Below, piece after piece: positions 1 through 10,720 of a DNA stretch of 64,000 bases; the stretch's first letter is position 1, and every line of letters begins with the position of its first letter. A model generated the notes under the pieces. It worked only from the letters and a program-made list of their open reading frames with translations. It was not told the DNA's origin and ran no database searches. The position numbers and the translations under genes were made by a program. This DNA is from Haematococcus lacustris (Eukaryota; Chlorophyta; Chlorophyceae; Chlamydomonadales; Haematococcaceae): the NCBI GenBank assembly GCA_030144725.1, contig JASKMD010000012.1, forward strand, positions 1,227,366-1,291,365, written 5' to 3'.

Positions 1-589
1 ACCTTCGCAGTAAGATACCGCTCACTATTGTTTGCCTTCGCGAGCTGCAGGGCAAATGCTCAGCAGCCCAAGCTGTTTGTTGGCATGATTCTGATCCTCA
101 TTTTCGCTGAGGCTCTGGCTTTGTACGGTCTGATTGGTGAGTCCCACACCAGCAACAGAGCAGCTGGTTGTTAGGTACCGCTTATGCCTGCTGTACCATG
201 CTCGATAACCCTCACCTCCTGGTCTGTCCGCAGTTGGCATCATCCTGTCATCCAAGGCTGGATCAGCAGCTGTCCCCCCCGCTCTCTAGTAACACACCTT
301 GCATTATGCATGAGTCTGACACTGTCAGTGACAGTAGTGCGTCCTGTTGGGCACCGACCCAGCCGGCGCTTACTCTGCAGCTGGCAGTCCTTCTACGGCT
401 GTGCGTCCAGGCAGCGCCTTCTGCACACCATGTAGCAGCAGCCAGATCAGCAGGCATGCACTAGCTGATTCCAAGGGACGGGAAGTGAGTCTGTGTACAA
501 GGCATGCGCTGTTGAGTGACGGCTGACGGCTGTTAAGTGACATCTGTGTGCAAGGATGCTCCCAGTCCCTGAGGCGTAGCATGTTTGAG
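1..589 (+). pseudogene. Partial V-ATPase c-subunit gene (last two exons of a duplicate copy)
   Basis: This block matches 6718-7306 base for base except one G/A difference at 349 (versus 7066). It contains the counterparts of exon 4 (51-136) and exon 5 (234-289) of the V-ATPase proteolipid gene, including the segment with the proton-carrying glutamate, and then about 300 bp of 3' flank. Similarity stops abruptly at 589/7306. The 5' exons lie outside the window, so it cannot be judged whether the gene is whole; both visible exons are open and their splice sites are intact. The near identity implies a recent duplication or gene conversion, about 6.7 kb apart in direct orientation. It is marked as partial because only its end is present here. 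Confidence 0.85.
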
Positions 590-814
590 ATGCTGAAGGT
601 GAGATGCTGAACCTGGACAGCGGACTCAACTTCAAGGCAATTCGGCATGGTCAAGTTTTGTGACCCTGATTGCCAAGCAGCCCTCCACTTCCACTGCTCC
701 CGCTCCTCCTTACACACTTCCATTGAACCTGCTTCTCCTTCTGCTAACATAACCTTCCGCTTCCATAAGAAACCGTGTGAGTGGAAACTCCTGCGGAAGT
801 GAGTCTTAGGGCCG

Positions 815-2410
815 CGCTACAGCTCTGCTGGCTTCACCAAGCCCCCCTGGGGCTCCCCGCCGAGCTGCATTGGTGCAGTGACGTTGCTTACAGCTCATGA
901 CTTAATGGCCACTATGGCTCTGACCACCCACGGATTCATGTTAGGTGGCCGGACACGCAGCTGATTGCTCATCACCACTACGCCTTGTTTGCTGGACCGC
1001 ATAACGCTTGGAGGGCAGGCCACCAGCACTGATCCAGGGGCCATTGCCTGTTCTCATCAACGCGCTGCAGGTTCAGCACCGCATTGGTGCTCCAGTCCAG
1101 TCACCTGCCGAATGGCGTGGGTGGAGGGGAGGTTGTGCAGGGGTTGTGGAGGGGAGGTTGTGCTCTTGACCTTGGCAGACTGGGCAGGCATTGGTAGTAG
1201 TTGTTACACTAAGGAGGTAGGGCTCGGGTGGATACAAGCCAACCTCCAAAGGTAAAAGACTTAGGAGAGAACAGAGAAAAAAGGAAAGAGAAGGGGAACT
1301 ACCTAGGAGAGAAAGAACTCAGAGAAGGAAGGGGAAGGGAGCTAAAGGGAGCGGGTGAGAGACCTCGAGAAGCGGAGAAGTCAGAGAAGCGGAGGAGCAA
1401 GGGGCGCAAAAGGTTGGAGGGCTAGTAAGGACGCAAAAGTTCCTAGGAGGGCTAGGAAGGAGAGGGGAGTGAAACACGTTAAGAGTCAGAGGAGTAACCG
1501 GGAAAGTGACACTAAGGGATCCGTCTTGAGTAGAGATGAAGGGATGGGGATGGGGGAGGTTCCAGCCAGGAGGGTTGGGATGGGCTAGGGTGAAGTCTTG
1601 TAGGTGAAGCCAAAAGGTAGAGATAGCAAGCTGGCTGGCTGCAGAAATGGGGGAAAGGGTGGTAGGAGCGGTCGCTTGAGTGGTGGGGTGATGGGTGAGA
1701 GCCCAGAGACGGCGACGGCCAAAGTCCATCGCATCAAGGGCGGCCATGCAAACCAGGCTCCAGAGGGAAGGAGGCAGGCATTGGTCTAGGCTCCAGAGGT
1801 CTAGGCTCCAGAGGTCTAGGCTCCAGATGCAGGCATTGGTCTAGGCTGGGCACAGCATGGTGATCCACCTCCCCTCTGTAAAAGGACTCATTCCTCAGGA
1901 CTAGGCTTGTTGTGGCGCAGCCACCGGCATAGCTGCACCTCAAGACCCTGGTTGCCACCCACAGCTGAGCTGAGCCAGCTGACTGCCAGGGTTTGAGCAT
2001 CTGCCATGTGTTGATCAGAGTCACCCATGGTGTCATGACAACTGCTCAGCTTCCTTGCAGCTGCACTTCACCATGCCTGGAGGCGGCCCCTGCTTGCATT
2101 GGCTTTGCATGGTGTGGCGCATGATCGCCCACCCAGCTGCATTATCAGGCAGTCGATGCTATCACCATCCTCCATGTCGATATAAGAAGAACAACAGCAG
2201 CAGCAGCAGCAGCAGTGACAGGTGCAATGAGGAGCAGCAGCATGGTGAAGAAGGAGCAGGAGCCAATGCTTCTAGTGACAGTTCCCCCTGCTGGCTAGCG
2301 GCCATGCATGCATGCAGGGGGGCATGTGGGCAAGGCGGGCAAAGAGGCAGGCGCACAGGCGGACATGACTTCTTTAACGCCCCGCCCATGCAGCATGCCA
2401 TTGCTTTTAC
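815..2410 (-). repeat. Inverted segmental duplicate of 14190-15310 (SUMO last exon plus Fanzor-like remnant)
   Basis: Read on the minus strand, this region repeats the plus strand of 14190-15310: a CTG-rich intron end, the SUMO last exon, its flank, a Fanzor-like C-terminal remnant, and further flank to about 815. The SUMO-like exon (about 2180 down to 2065) has lost its splice acceptor: the AG before the exon in the functional gene is AT here. The copy also carries an insertion at about 1195-1830 that is absent from the other copy, and it lacks the insertion found at about 15068-15222 there. Many point differences separate the two, so this duplication is older than the V-ATPase one. The left edge is approximate. 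Confidence 0.8.
1195..1830. repeat. Purine-rich insertion with short tandem repeats
   Basis: Compared with the sister copy at 14.76 kb, about 600 bp is inserted here. Both edges carry the same ten bases, AGGCATTGGT, which could be a target-site duplication or part of the local repeat. The left two thirds is a G/A-rich tract on the plus strand. The right end repeats a unit of about 16 bp with the core GGCTCCAGAGGTCTA three to four times. No convincing protein is encoded; the open frames seen are low-complexity Arg/Lys/Glu strings. I recognise no transposon ends. Confidence 0.5.
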
Positions 2411-2426
2411 AAAACAGGGCTTTCAG

Positions 2427-5400
2427 CGCCCCGCCCCGCCCCGCCCCGCCCCGCCCCGCCCCGCCCCGCCCCGCCCCGCCCCGCCCCGCCCCGCCCCGCC
2501 CCGCCCCGCCCCGCCCCGCCCCGCCCCGCCCCGCCCCGCCCCGCCCCGCCCCGCCCCGCCCCGCCCCGCCCCGCCCCGCCCCGCCCCGCCCCGCCCCGCC
2601 CCGCCCCGCCCCGCCCCGCCCCGCCCCGCCCCGCCCCGCCCCGCCCCGCCCCGCCCCGCCCCGCCCCGCCCCGCCCCGCCCCGCCCCGCCCCGCCCCGCC
2701 CCGCCCCGCCCCGCCCCGCCCCGCCCCGCCCCGCCCCGCCCCGCCCCGCCCCGCCCCGCCCCGCCCCGCCCCGCCCCGCCCCGCCCCGCCCCGCCCCGCC
2801 CCGCCCCGCCCCGCCCCGCCCCGCCCCGCCCCGCCCCGCCCCGCCCCGCCCCGCCCCGCCCCGCCCCGCCCCGCCCCGCCCCGCCCCGCCCCGCCCCGCC
2901 CCGCCCCGCCCCGCCCCGCCCCGCCCCGCCCCGCCCCGCCCCGCCCCGCCCCGCCCCGCCCCGCCCCGCCCCGCCCCGCCCCGCCCCGCCCCGCCCCGCC
3001 CCGCCCCGCCCCGCCCCGCCCCGCCCCGCCCCGCCCCGCCCCGCCCCGCCCCGCCCCGCCCCGCCCCGCCCCGCCCCGCCCCGCCCCGCCCCGCCCCGCC
3101 CCGCCCCGCCCCGCCCCGCCCCGCCCCGCCCCGCCCCGCCCCGCCCCGCCCCGCCCCGCCCCGCCCCGCCCCGCCCCGCCCCGCCCCGCCCCGCCCCGCC
3201 CCGCCCCGCCCCGCCCCGCCCCGCCCCGCCCCGCCCCGCCCCGCCCCGCCCCGCCCCGCCCCGCCCCGCCCCGCCCCGCCCCGCCCCGCCCCGCCCCGCC
3301 CCGCCCCGCCCCGCCCCGCCCCGCCCCGCCCCGCCCCGCCCCGCCCCGCCCCGCCCCGCCCCGCCCCGCCCCGCCCCGCCCCGCCCCGCCCCGCCCCGCC
3401 CCGCCCCGCCCCGCCCCGCCCCGCCCCGCCCCGCCCCGCCCCGCCCCGCCCCGCCCCGCCCCGCCCCGCCCCGCCCCGCCCCGCCCCGCCCCGCCCCGCC
3501 CCGCCCCGCCCCGCCCCGCCCCGCCCCGCCCCGCCCCGCCCCGCCCCGCCCCGCCCCGCCCCGCCCCGCCCCGCCCCGCCCCGCCCCGCCCCGCCCCGCC
3601 CCGCCCCGCCCCGCCCCGCCCCGCCCCGCCCCGCCCCGCCCCGCCCCGCCCCGCCCCGCCCCGCCCCGCCCCGCCCCGCCCCGCCCCGCCCCGCCCCGCC
3701 CCGCCCCGCCCCGCCCCGCCCCGCCCCGCCCCGCCCCGCCCCGCCCCGCCCCGCCCCGCCCCGCCCCGCCCCGCCCCGCCCCGCCCCGCCCCGCCCCGCC
3801 CCGCCCCGCCCCGCCCCGCCCCGCCCCGCCCCGCCCCGCCCCGCCCCGCCCCGCCCCGCCCCGCCCCGCCCCGCCCCGCCCCGCCCCGCCCCGCCCCGCC
3901 CCGCCCCGCCCCGCCCCGCCCCGCCCCGCCCCGCCCCGCCCCGCCCCGCCCCGCCCCGCCCCGCCCCGCCCCGCCCCGCCCCGCCCCGCCCCGCCCCGCC
4001 CCGCCCCGCCCCGCCCCGCCCCGCCCCGCCCCGCCCCGCCCCGCCCCGCCCCGCCCCGCCCCGCCCCGCCCCGCCCCGCCCCGCCCCGCCCCGCCCCGCC
4101 CCGCCCCGCCCCGCCCCGCCCCGCCCCGCCCCGCCCCGCCCCGCCCCGCCCCGCCCCGCCCCGCCCCGCCCCGCCCCGCCCCGCCCCGCCCCGCCCCGCC
4201 CCGCCCCGCCCCGCCCCGCCCCGCCCCGCCCCGCCCCGCCCCGCCCCGCCCCGCCCCGCCCCGCCCCGCCCCGCCCCGCCCCGCCCCGCCCCGCCCCGCC
4301 CCGCCCCGCCCCGCCCCGCCCCGCCCCGCCCCGCCCCGCCCCGCCCCGCCCCGCCCCGCCCCGCCCCGCCCCGCCCCGCCCCGCCCCGCCCCGCCCCGCC
4401 CCGCCCCGCCCCGCCCCGCCCCGCCCCGCCCCGCCCCGCCCCGCCCCGCCCCGCCCCGCCCCGCCCCGCCCCGCCCCGCCCCGCCCCGCCCCGCCCCGCC
4501 CCGCCCCGCCCCGCCCCGCCCCGCCCCGCCCCGCCCCGCCCCGCCCCGCCCCGCCCCGCCCCGCCCCGCCCCGCCCCGCCCCGCCCCGCCCCGCCCCGCC
4601 CCGCCCCGCCCCGCCCCGCCCCGCCCCGCCCCGCCCCGCCCCGCCCCGCCCCGCCCCGCCCCGCCCCGCCCCGCCCCGCCCCGCCCCGCCCCGCCCCGCC
4701 CCGCCCCGCCCCGCCCCGCCCCGCCCCGCCCCGCCCCGCCCCGCCCCGCCCCGCCCCGCCCCGCCCCGCCCCGCCCCGCCCCGCCCCGCCCCGCCCCGCC
4801 CCGCCCCGCCCCGCCCCGCCCCGCCCCGCCCCGCCCCGCCCCGCCCCGCCCCGCCCCGCCCCGCCCCGCCCCGCCCCGCCCCGCCCCGCCCCGCCCCGCC
4901 CCGCCCCGCCCCGCCCCGCCCCGCCCCGCCCCGCCCCGCCCCGCCCCGCCCCGCCCCGCCCCGCCCCGCCCCGCCCCGCCCCGCCCCGCCCCGCCCCGCC
5001 CCGCCCCGCCCCGCCCCGCCCCGCCCCGCCCCGCCCCGCCCCGCCCCGCCCCGCCCCGCCCCGCCCCGCCCCGCCCCGCCCCGCCCCGCCCCGCCCCGCC
5101 CCGCCCCGCCCCGCCCCGCCCCGCCCCGCCCCGCCCCGCCCCGCCCCGCCCCGCCCCGCCCCGCCCCGCCCCGCCCCGCCCCGCCCCGCCCCGCCCCGCC
5201 CCGCCCCGCCCCGCCCCGCCCCGCCCCGCCCCGCCCCGCCCCGCCCCGCCCCGCCCCGCCCCGCCCCGCCCCGCCCCGCCCCGCCCCGCCCCGCCCCGCC
5301 CCGCCCCGCCCCGCCCCGCCCCGCCCCGCCCCGCCCCGCCCCGCCCCGCCCCGCCCCGCCCCGCCCCGCCCCGCCCCGCCCCGCCCCGCCCCGCCCCGCC

Positions 5401-5574
5401 CCGCCCCGCCCCGCCCCGCCCCGCCCCGCCCCGCCCCGCCCCGCCCCGCCCCGCCCCGCCCCGCCCCGCCCCGCCCCGCCCCGCCCCGCCCCGCCCCGCC
5501 CCGCCCCGCCCCGCCCCGCCCCGCCCCGCCCCGCCCCGCCCCGCCCCGCCCCGCCCCGCCCCGCCCCGCCCCCG
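2427..5574. repeat. Perfect (CCCCG)n pentanucleotide array, about 3.15 kb
   Basis: About 630 uninterrupted copies of the pentamer CCCCG (GGGGC on the minus strand), with no variant unit seen in any line. The G strand is the minus strand and should be strongly prone to G-quadruplex formation. The array is open in every frame and so produces giant artefactual Pro/Ala/Arg or Gly/Ala/Arg reading frames. The left border follows directly on the duplicated SUMO-exon segment; the right border passes into unique sequence at 5575. The same pentamer occurs as a much shorter array at 39632-39710. Copy number in an assembly should be treated as approximate. Confidence 0.95.
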
Positions 5575-6102
5575 CATTTAGGTGGAGATGGAATGCGGGA
5601 ATCATGGAATGCGACACTCCTCTGAGCAGACATGGTCCTTAGAACGGTTCGTTGACATATAACTATTTTACTGGCTCAGGTAGAAGGGTGAGCGTAATCT
5701 GACCCTCTGCACTTGAGTGCCAGAAGTGAACAACAGAGTACAACCCATGCTCACGTGATAGCTGCAACGCAGGTTGTTCAGGGAAATCTCCATAATTGCG
5801 TACAGTCACAAGGCTGCTGCATACGGTGTACGCCAAACTGAAGTACAGTGATTGATTAATGATCAGGATAATCATCCAGCACATAAGGATGTGGGGGAGG
5901 CTGTTGCATGTGATCTATGTCTGTACGCGGGTCCGGACCTGCAACAAGCACTAGGCAACGTATGATTTGATGTCGTGCAAGTTTTGCCGCACACTTGTCA
6001 CCCCGCCTACGTTTTCTTTTGTGTGGCTTGGCTCTTTGTTCCACAACAGGCCCAGCACACTACCTCCAGCTTCGCGCCACACACTAGCCTTCGCGAGCAA
6101 AC
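5575..6102 (+). other. 5' flank of the V-ATPase c gene
   Basis: This is sequence between the pentamer array and the start codon at 6103. No conserved protein or RNA gene is seen in either strand. It should hold the promoter and 5' UTR of the V-ATPase gene. The last 40 bases before the ATG are A/C-rich with an AACATGAG start context. No motif can be assigned with confidence. Confidence 0.5.
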
Positions 6103-7006
6103 ATGAGCAACCAGGACACTGCCCCGTTCTTCGGCTTCATGGGCGCTGCTTCCGCCCTGGTGTTCTCGTGTAGGTGCCAAGGCTTCGCGCTATGTCCCCT
6201 TGATAGTAAGACGCACCCCAATTCTTCAGCTGTCTGCCCTTACCTCGTCTCGCAGGCATGGGCGCTGCATATGGCACAGCGAAGTCCGGGGTCGGCATCG
6301 CGTCTATGGGCGTGATGCGACCAGAGTTGGTGATGAAGTCCATCGTGCCCGTGGTCATGGCGGGTGTGCTGGGTATCTACGGCCTTATTATTGCAGTCAT
6401 CATCTCCACAGGCGGTGAGGAGCAAGCACGAACACACCGGCTTGTTCAAGCTGGCAGGTTCAGGTCACGGCTTGCAATCAAGCCCGCAGCGGTCATGGTG
6501 TCAGGCGTGTGCCGCGTCTATGTGCTTGCGCAGTAAACCCCGCCAACTACAGGCTGTTCGATGGCTTCGCCCACCTTGCTTCCGGTCTGGCTTGCGGGCT
6601 GGCAGGCCTGGCAGCAGGCATGGCCATCGGCATTGTCGGAGACGCTGGTGTTAGGTGGGGCAGCCCAGCCTAGTTCACACGCACATTCGCCTCGTGGCTC
6701 GCGCTCACGCTGCTGCAACCTTCGCAGTAAGATACCGCTCACTATTGTTTGCCTTCGCGAGCTGCAGGGCAAATGCTCAGCAGCCCAAGCTGTTTGTTGG
6801 CATGATTCTGATCCTCATTTTCGCTGAGGCTCTGGCTTTGTACGGTCTGATTGGTGAGTCCCACACCAGCAACAGAGCAGCTGGTTGTTAGGTACCGCTT
6901 ATGCCTGCTGTACCATGCTCGATAACCCTCACCTCCTGGTCTGTCCGCAGTTGGCATCATCCTGTCATCCAAGGCTGGATCAGCAGCTGTCCCCCCCGCT
7001 CTCTAG
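6103..7006 (+). CDS. V-type H+-ATPase 16 kDa proteolipid subunit c
   Basis: Five exons, 6103-6169, 6256-6414, 6534-6654, 6768-6853 and 6951-7006, join in phase to encode 162 residues, the usual length for this family. The protein is the ring-forming rotor subunit of the vacuolar V0 sector, which carries protons across endomembranes. It has four membrane helices in two repeated hairpins. The start reads [16 protein letters not shown], and the motif [20 protein letters not shown] is present in helix 3. Helix 4 holds the proton-binding glutamate in [13 protein letters not shown], encoded by exon 4. All introns are short and GT-AG. The last exon ends with a short tail after SSKAG. A near-identical copy of exons 4-5 lies at the window start. 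Identification is secure. Confidence 0.97.
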
Positions 7007-7583
7007 TAACACACCTTGCATTATGCATGAGTCTGACACTGTCAGTGACAGTAGTGCGTCCTGTTAGGCACCGACCCAGCCGGCGCTTACTCTGCAGCTG
7101 GCAGTCCTTCTACGGCTGTGCGTCCAGGCAGCGCCTTCTGCACACCATGTAGCAGCAGCCAGATCAGCAGGCATGCACTAGCTGATTCCAAGGGACGGGA
7201 AGTGAGTCTGTGTACAAGGCATGCGCTGTTGAGTGACGGCTGACGGCTGTTAAGTGACATCTGTGTGCAAGGATGCTCCCAGTCCCTGAGGCGTAGCATG
7301 TTTGAGCTGGATGTCATGCCTTCCTGTATAGAGTGAGAGAGCTGCAGCATGAGAGCTGTGCATGTCTCCAGGAACCGTGATATGGATGGATGTTTCTAAG
7401 GACGCACCCCTTCTTGGTGTTATTGGTCTTGTCGACTCGAGCATTTGCAGCCATTAATGGCTCTCGCTGTTTGTTGACCTTACCAGGCTGCTGGGCTGAT
7501 GGTGACTGTGTGGAGAGTGCACCCTCTTGCGCTGTGAGCACCCTGAATAGCAGCTGGGATGATCATCACTCCATGAATGTCTC
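7007..7583 (+). other. 3' flank of the V-ATPase c gene
   Basis: The first 300 bp (to 7306) is shared with 290-589 and includes the 3' UTR. 7307-7583 is unique. A short stretch near 7330-7390 resembles part of the insertion at 15080-15140 (a GTGAGAGAGCTG...AGGAACC pattern), suggesting a dispersed repeat. No gene is seen. Confidence 0.45.
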
Positions 7584-7719
7584 GTGAAACCCAAGTTGCT
7601 TGAAAAGGCCACCTCCAGGTTCAATGCACATCGCGTGGTGGCTAAGAAGAAACGAAAGGGCAGGGCAACCTGGCAGGGCAAAATGAGTTACGCGCTGTGT
7701 AGTTACCCGTCGCTCCTGT

Positions 7720-8121
7720 TGGTTCCATCGCAGCGTCTCGTTCCCCTCAAGGGAAACAACGACAGGATCGCCGGGATGGCTGGAGTAACAAAAGACCTAA
7801 GGTGAAAGGTCGCGCCCGCCTTGTGTGTCCCCGCTCTGTTTGTGTCCCCGCATCCTGCCTTGGCCTGTCAAAGTGGCCTGTCAAACTGTCAATTGTGCTT
7901 GTCCGCAGGTCATCACGGTCCCGGAGGGCGCTGTGCTGCGCGGGTGCAAGAAGACGAGGCGCAAGCTACGGGCGCACTTCCAGCTGCGGGCTGAAGTGCA
8001 CTCCCAGCTCCGCGTCATCGCGTCGCTGTTTGTTTTGCGGATTTCTCTGACCTGCCTGGTGGGCTACCCCACCCCGGGGTACCACAGCGCCCCTGAACCT
8101 CCAGCCGTGCAGCCCCCCTAA
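7720..8121 (+). pseudogene. Unrecognised coding cassette shared with 57.28-57.65 kb
   Basis: The translated sequence has two blocks that recur at 57.28-57.65 kb. The first is a basic stretch with GKQRQDRR and RARLVCPRSVCVPA (about 7755-7858). After an apparent intron ending TCCGCAG at about 7908 comes a second block with GAVLRGCKKTRRKL, LRAEVHSQLRVIASLFVLR and TCLVGYPTP, ending in a stop at 8119-8121. The 57 kb copy leads directly into a Fanzor-like gene, so this may be the 5' part of that family or a second protein carried with it. This copy has no stop inside the second block, whereas the other copy does (TAG at about 57524). The function is unknown; I do not recognise the domain. Confidence 0.45.
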
Positions 8122-8159
8122 GCACCTAATGCACCTCCCTTACCCCCACTCCCCCCGTG

Positions 8160-8636
8160 TGCCCCTGCCCAGCCTGCCAGCAGGTGGTGGGACTGTGACT
8201 CTGACTCCGAGTCAGATTGTGACTCCGAGCCAGAGTCACAGTCTGACTCGGAGTCAGAGTCAGAGCCTGAGCCAGTCACGCACCCTTCCCAAGGCGCTGC
8301 AGCGCCCGCCTGGCAGCCCTTGCACCCGCAGCACCCACTGGCCCTCCCTTGCCCCTTGCCTGTGAGGATCCAGTAATACTCAGGCAGCTCAAGGACTTCT
8401 GCACGTTCTTCGCCAACCCCAACTTCCTCACAGTCTACAACCAGCTGCAGCGACGCCACCCCATGCTCATGCCCGTCTTTGAGGACCCCAGCAACCAGGC
8501 GCTGCTGGCCAAGCTGCAGGAGCTGGGCAACACCAACCTGAGGGGTGACGCCAACACCATCGGTGCGCACTCCATGCAGCTAGCGGTGGCCATGCAGCAG
8601 CACTACTCCAACCCAGGCAAGTAATGGTGGTGCACA
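8160..8636 (+). pseudogene. Unrecognised coding fragment ending at the (CCTGA)n array
   Basis: Frame-shifted coding-like sequence. One frame gives an acidic Asp/Ser/Glu-rich tract (about 8190-8275). A second frame (8349-8624) gives a globular-looking segment with LKDFCTFFANPNFLTVYNQL and ALLAKLQELGNTNLRGD. The segment stops at TAA, or could be spliced at the GCAA/GTAA junction at about 8620 into the satellite. I do not recognise the family. Codon composition looks coding, but there is no clear start, and the pentamer array begins 10-15 bases after it. Confidence 0.35.
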
Positions 8637-8644
8637 GACTCTGG

Positions 8645-10066
8645 ACCTGACCTGACCTGACCTGACCTGACCTGACCTGACCTGACCTGACCTGACCTGA
8701 CCTGACCTGACCTGACCTGACCTGACCTGACCTGACCTGACCTGACCTGACCTGACCTGACCTGACCTGACCTGACCTGACCTGACCTGACCTGACCTGA
8801 CCTGACCTGACCTGACCTGACCTGACCTGACCTGACCTGACCTGACCTGACCTGACCTGACCTGACCTGACCTGACCTGACCTGACCTGACCTGACCTGA
8901 CCTGACCTGACCTGACCTGACCTGACCTGACCTGACCTGACCTGACCTGACCTGACCTGACCTGACCTGACCTGACCTGACCTGACCTGACCTGACCTGA
9001 CCTGACCTGACCTGACCTGACCTGACCTGACCTGACCTGACCTGACCTGACCTGACCTGACCTGACCTGACCTGACCTGACCTGACCTGACCTGACCTGA
9101 CCTGACCTGACCTGACCTGACCTGACCTGACCTGACCTGACCTGACCTGACCTGACCTGACCTGACCTGACCTGACCTGACCTGACCTGACCTGACCTGA
9201 CCTGACCTGACCTGACCTGACCTGACCTGACCTGACCTGACCTGACCTGACCTGACCTGACCTGACCTGACCTGACCTGACCTGACCTGACCTGACCTGA
9301 CCTGACCTGACCTGACCTGACCTGACCTGACCTGACCTGACCTGACCTGACCTGACCTGACCTGACCTGACCTGACCTGACCTGACCTGACCTGACCTGA
9401 CCTGACCTGACCTGACCTGACCTGACCTGACCTGACCTGACCTGACCTGACCTGACCTGACCTGACCTGACCTGACCTGACCTGACCTGACCTGACCTGA
9501 CCTGACCTGACCTGACCTGACCTGACCTGACCTGACCTGACCTGACCTGACCTGACCTGACCTGACCTGACCTGACCTGACCTGACCTGACCTGACCTGA
9601 CCTGACCTGACCTGACCTGACCTGACCTGACCTGACCTGACCTGACCTGACCTGACCTGACCTGACCTGACCTGACCTGACCTGACCTGACCTGACCTGA
9701 CCTGACCTGACCTGACCTGACCTGACCTGACCTGACCTGACCTGACCTGACCTGACCTGACCTGACCTGACCTGACCTGACCTGACCTGACCTGACCTGA
9801 CCTGACCTGACCTGACCTGACCTGACCTGACCTGACCTGACCTGACCTGACCTGACCTGACCTGACCTGACCTGACCTGACCTGACCTGACCTGACCTGA
9901 CCTGACCTGACCTGACCTGACCTGACCTGACCTGACCTGACCTGACCTGACCTGACCTGACCTGACCTGACCTGACCTGACCTGACCTGACCTGACCTGA
10001 CCTGACCTGACCTGACCTGACCTGACCTGACCTGACCTGACCTGACCTGACCTGACCTGACCTGAC
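8645..10066. repeat. (CCTGA)n pentanucleotide array, about 1.42 kb
   Basis: About 284 uninterrupted copies of CCTGA (TCAGG on the minus strand). The right edge joins a LINE 3' fragment at 10067. An inverted counterpart, (GGTCA)n with the same unit in reverse complement, lies at 48100-49265 and is flanked by the same LINE fragment, so array and flank were duplicated together. Open in several frames; the resulting Arg-Ser-Gly-Gln-Val repeat frames are artefacts. Confidence 0.95.
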
Positions 10067-10500
10067 GTTGCATCGGGAGAGATGCTCGTATGCTGCATGG
10101 CTCAAGCATGGGGACGGCATTGGCATCAATCACATGGCACCACACCTGCTGAACAGACAGCTCTCTACAGAAGTCCGCACAAGCTTGACTAGGTTCAGGT
10201 TAGGCAACAGCGGTTTGGGGGTGGAGAAGGCTCGGTTTGAGGGGGTTACTTTCATTGAACGCACATGCACAAGATGCACAGAGGGGGTAGTGGATGACGC
10301 CATGCATTTATCTTTGAGTGCACTGCCACGAGATCCATCAGGGAACAGCCGGAGTTTGCCATGTCTTTTCAGGACAATAATGACAACTTTCATGACTTCA
10401 ATTGGAGCCCATGTGCACCTTTGTTTGTACACCTTGCTTTGAAGTGCGTTGCAAAAAGTCCCGAACCCCTAGAGGGGGAGGGCGGCCAAGCAGCCTAACG
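10067..10500 (+). pseudogene. LINE (non-LTR retrotransposon) C-terminal fragment, copy A
   Basis: The translation has the tail typical of algal LINE polyproteins: a basic stretch with LSTEVRTSLTRFRLG, then a Cys/His knuckle C-x2-C-x8-H (CTRCTEGVVDDAMH), then a downstream Cys. The frame breaks just after the His at about 10310, where one base is missing relative to copy B (47.67-48.10 kb). The copy is severely 5'-truncated, with the pentamer array taking the place of the upstream sequence. No reverse transcriptase domain is present. The role of the intact protein would be target-primed retrotransposition; this fragment cannot do it. Confidence 0.6.
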
Positions 10501-10552
10501 GCTGACGGCTTAAGCGGTGTAAGCCACCATCATTCCCGCAAAAGGCCTGGGG

Positions 10553-10693
10553 TCAGGCGTTCCCAACTACCTGAAAACCAGCCCCCTGTGATAGGAAGCC
10601 CGTATCTCCGCAGATACACTATTACACTGCAGCAGACGCAGCAAACGTTACATCAAATGATGGAGTAGATGGGGTAAATGTTGGGAACGCCTG
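10553..10693. mobile_element. Short element with TCAGGCGTTCCCAAC terminal inverted repeats
   Basis: About 140 bp bounded by TCAGGCGTTCCCAAC at the left and GTTGGGAACGCCTG at the right. The same ends bound a 1.79 kb element at 19095-20884, and related ends (GGCCCCAAC) bound elements at 46380-47604 and about 21018-21681. The interior matches both ends of the 1.79 kb element (the GATAGGAAGCCCGTATCTCC and CAGCAGACGCAGCAAACG regions), so this is an internally deleted, non-autonomous derivative. No clear target duplication is visible. The same insertion is present in the inverted duplicate at about 44893-45030, so it predates that duplication. Confidence 0.65.
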
Positions 10694-10720
10694 TCTCAGG
10701 CCGTGGGGGCTGGTTGTCAG

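Noticed and set aside
1228..1747. Arg/Lys/Glu-rich frames
   Set aside because: Low-complexity translation of a purine-rich insertion; both strands are open.
2055..5642. Giant reading frames of Pro-Ala-Pro-Pro-Arg or Gly-Ala-Gly-Arg-Gly repeats on both strands
   Set aside because: They are translations of a perfect pentamer array, open in all six frames; no codon variation or flanking gene structure supports a protein.
8467..10145. Long frames of Gln-Val-Arg-Ser-Gly repeats (also at 48022-49337)
   Set aside because: Translation of the TCAGG satellite, open in several frames at once.
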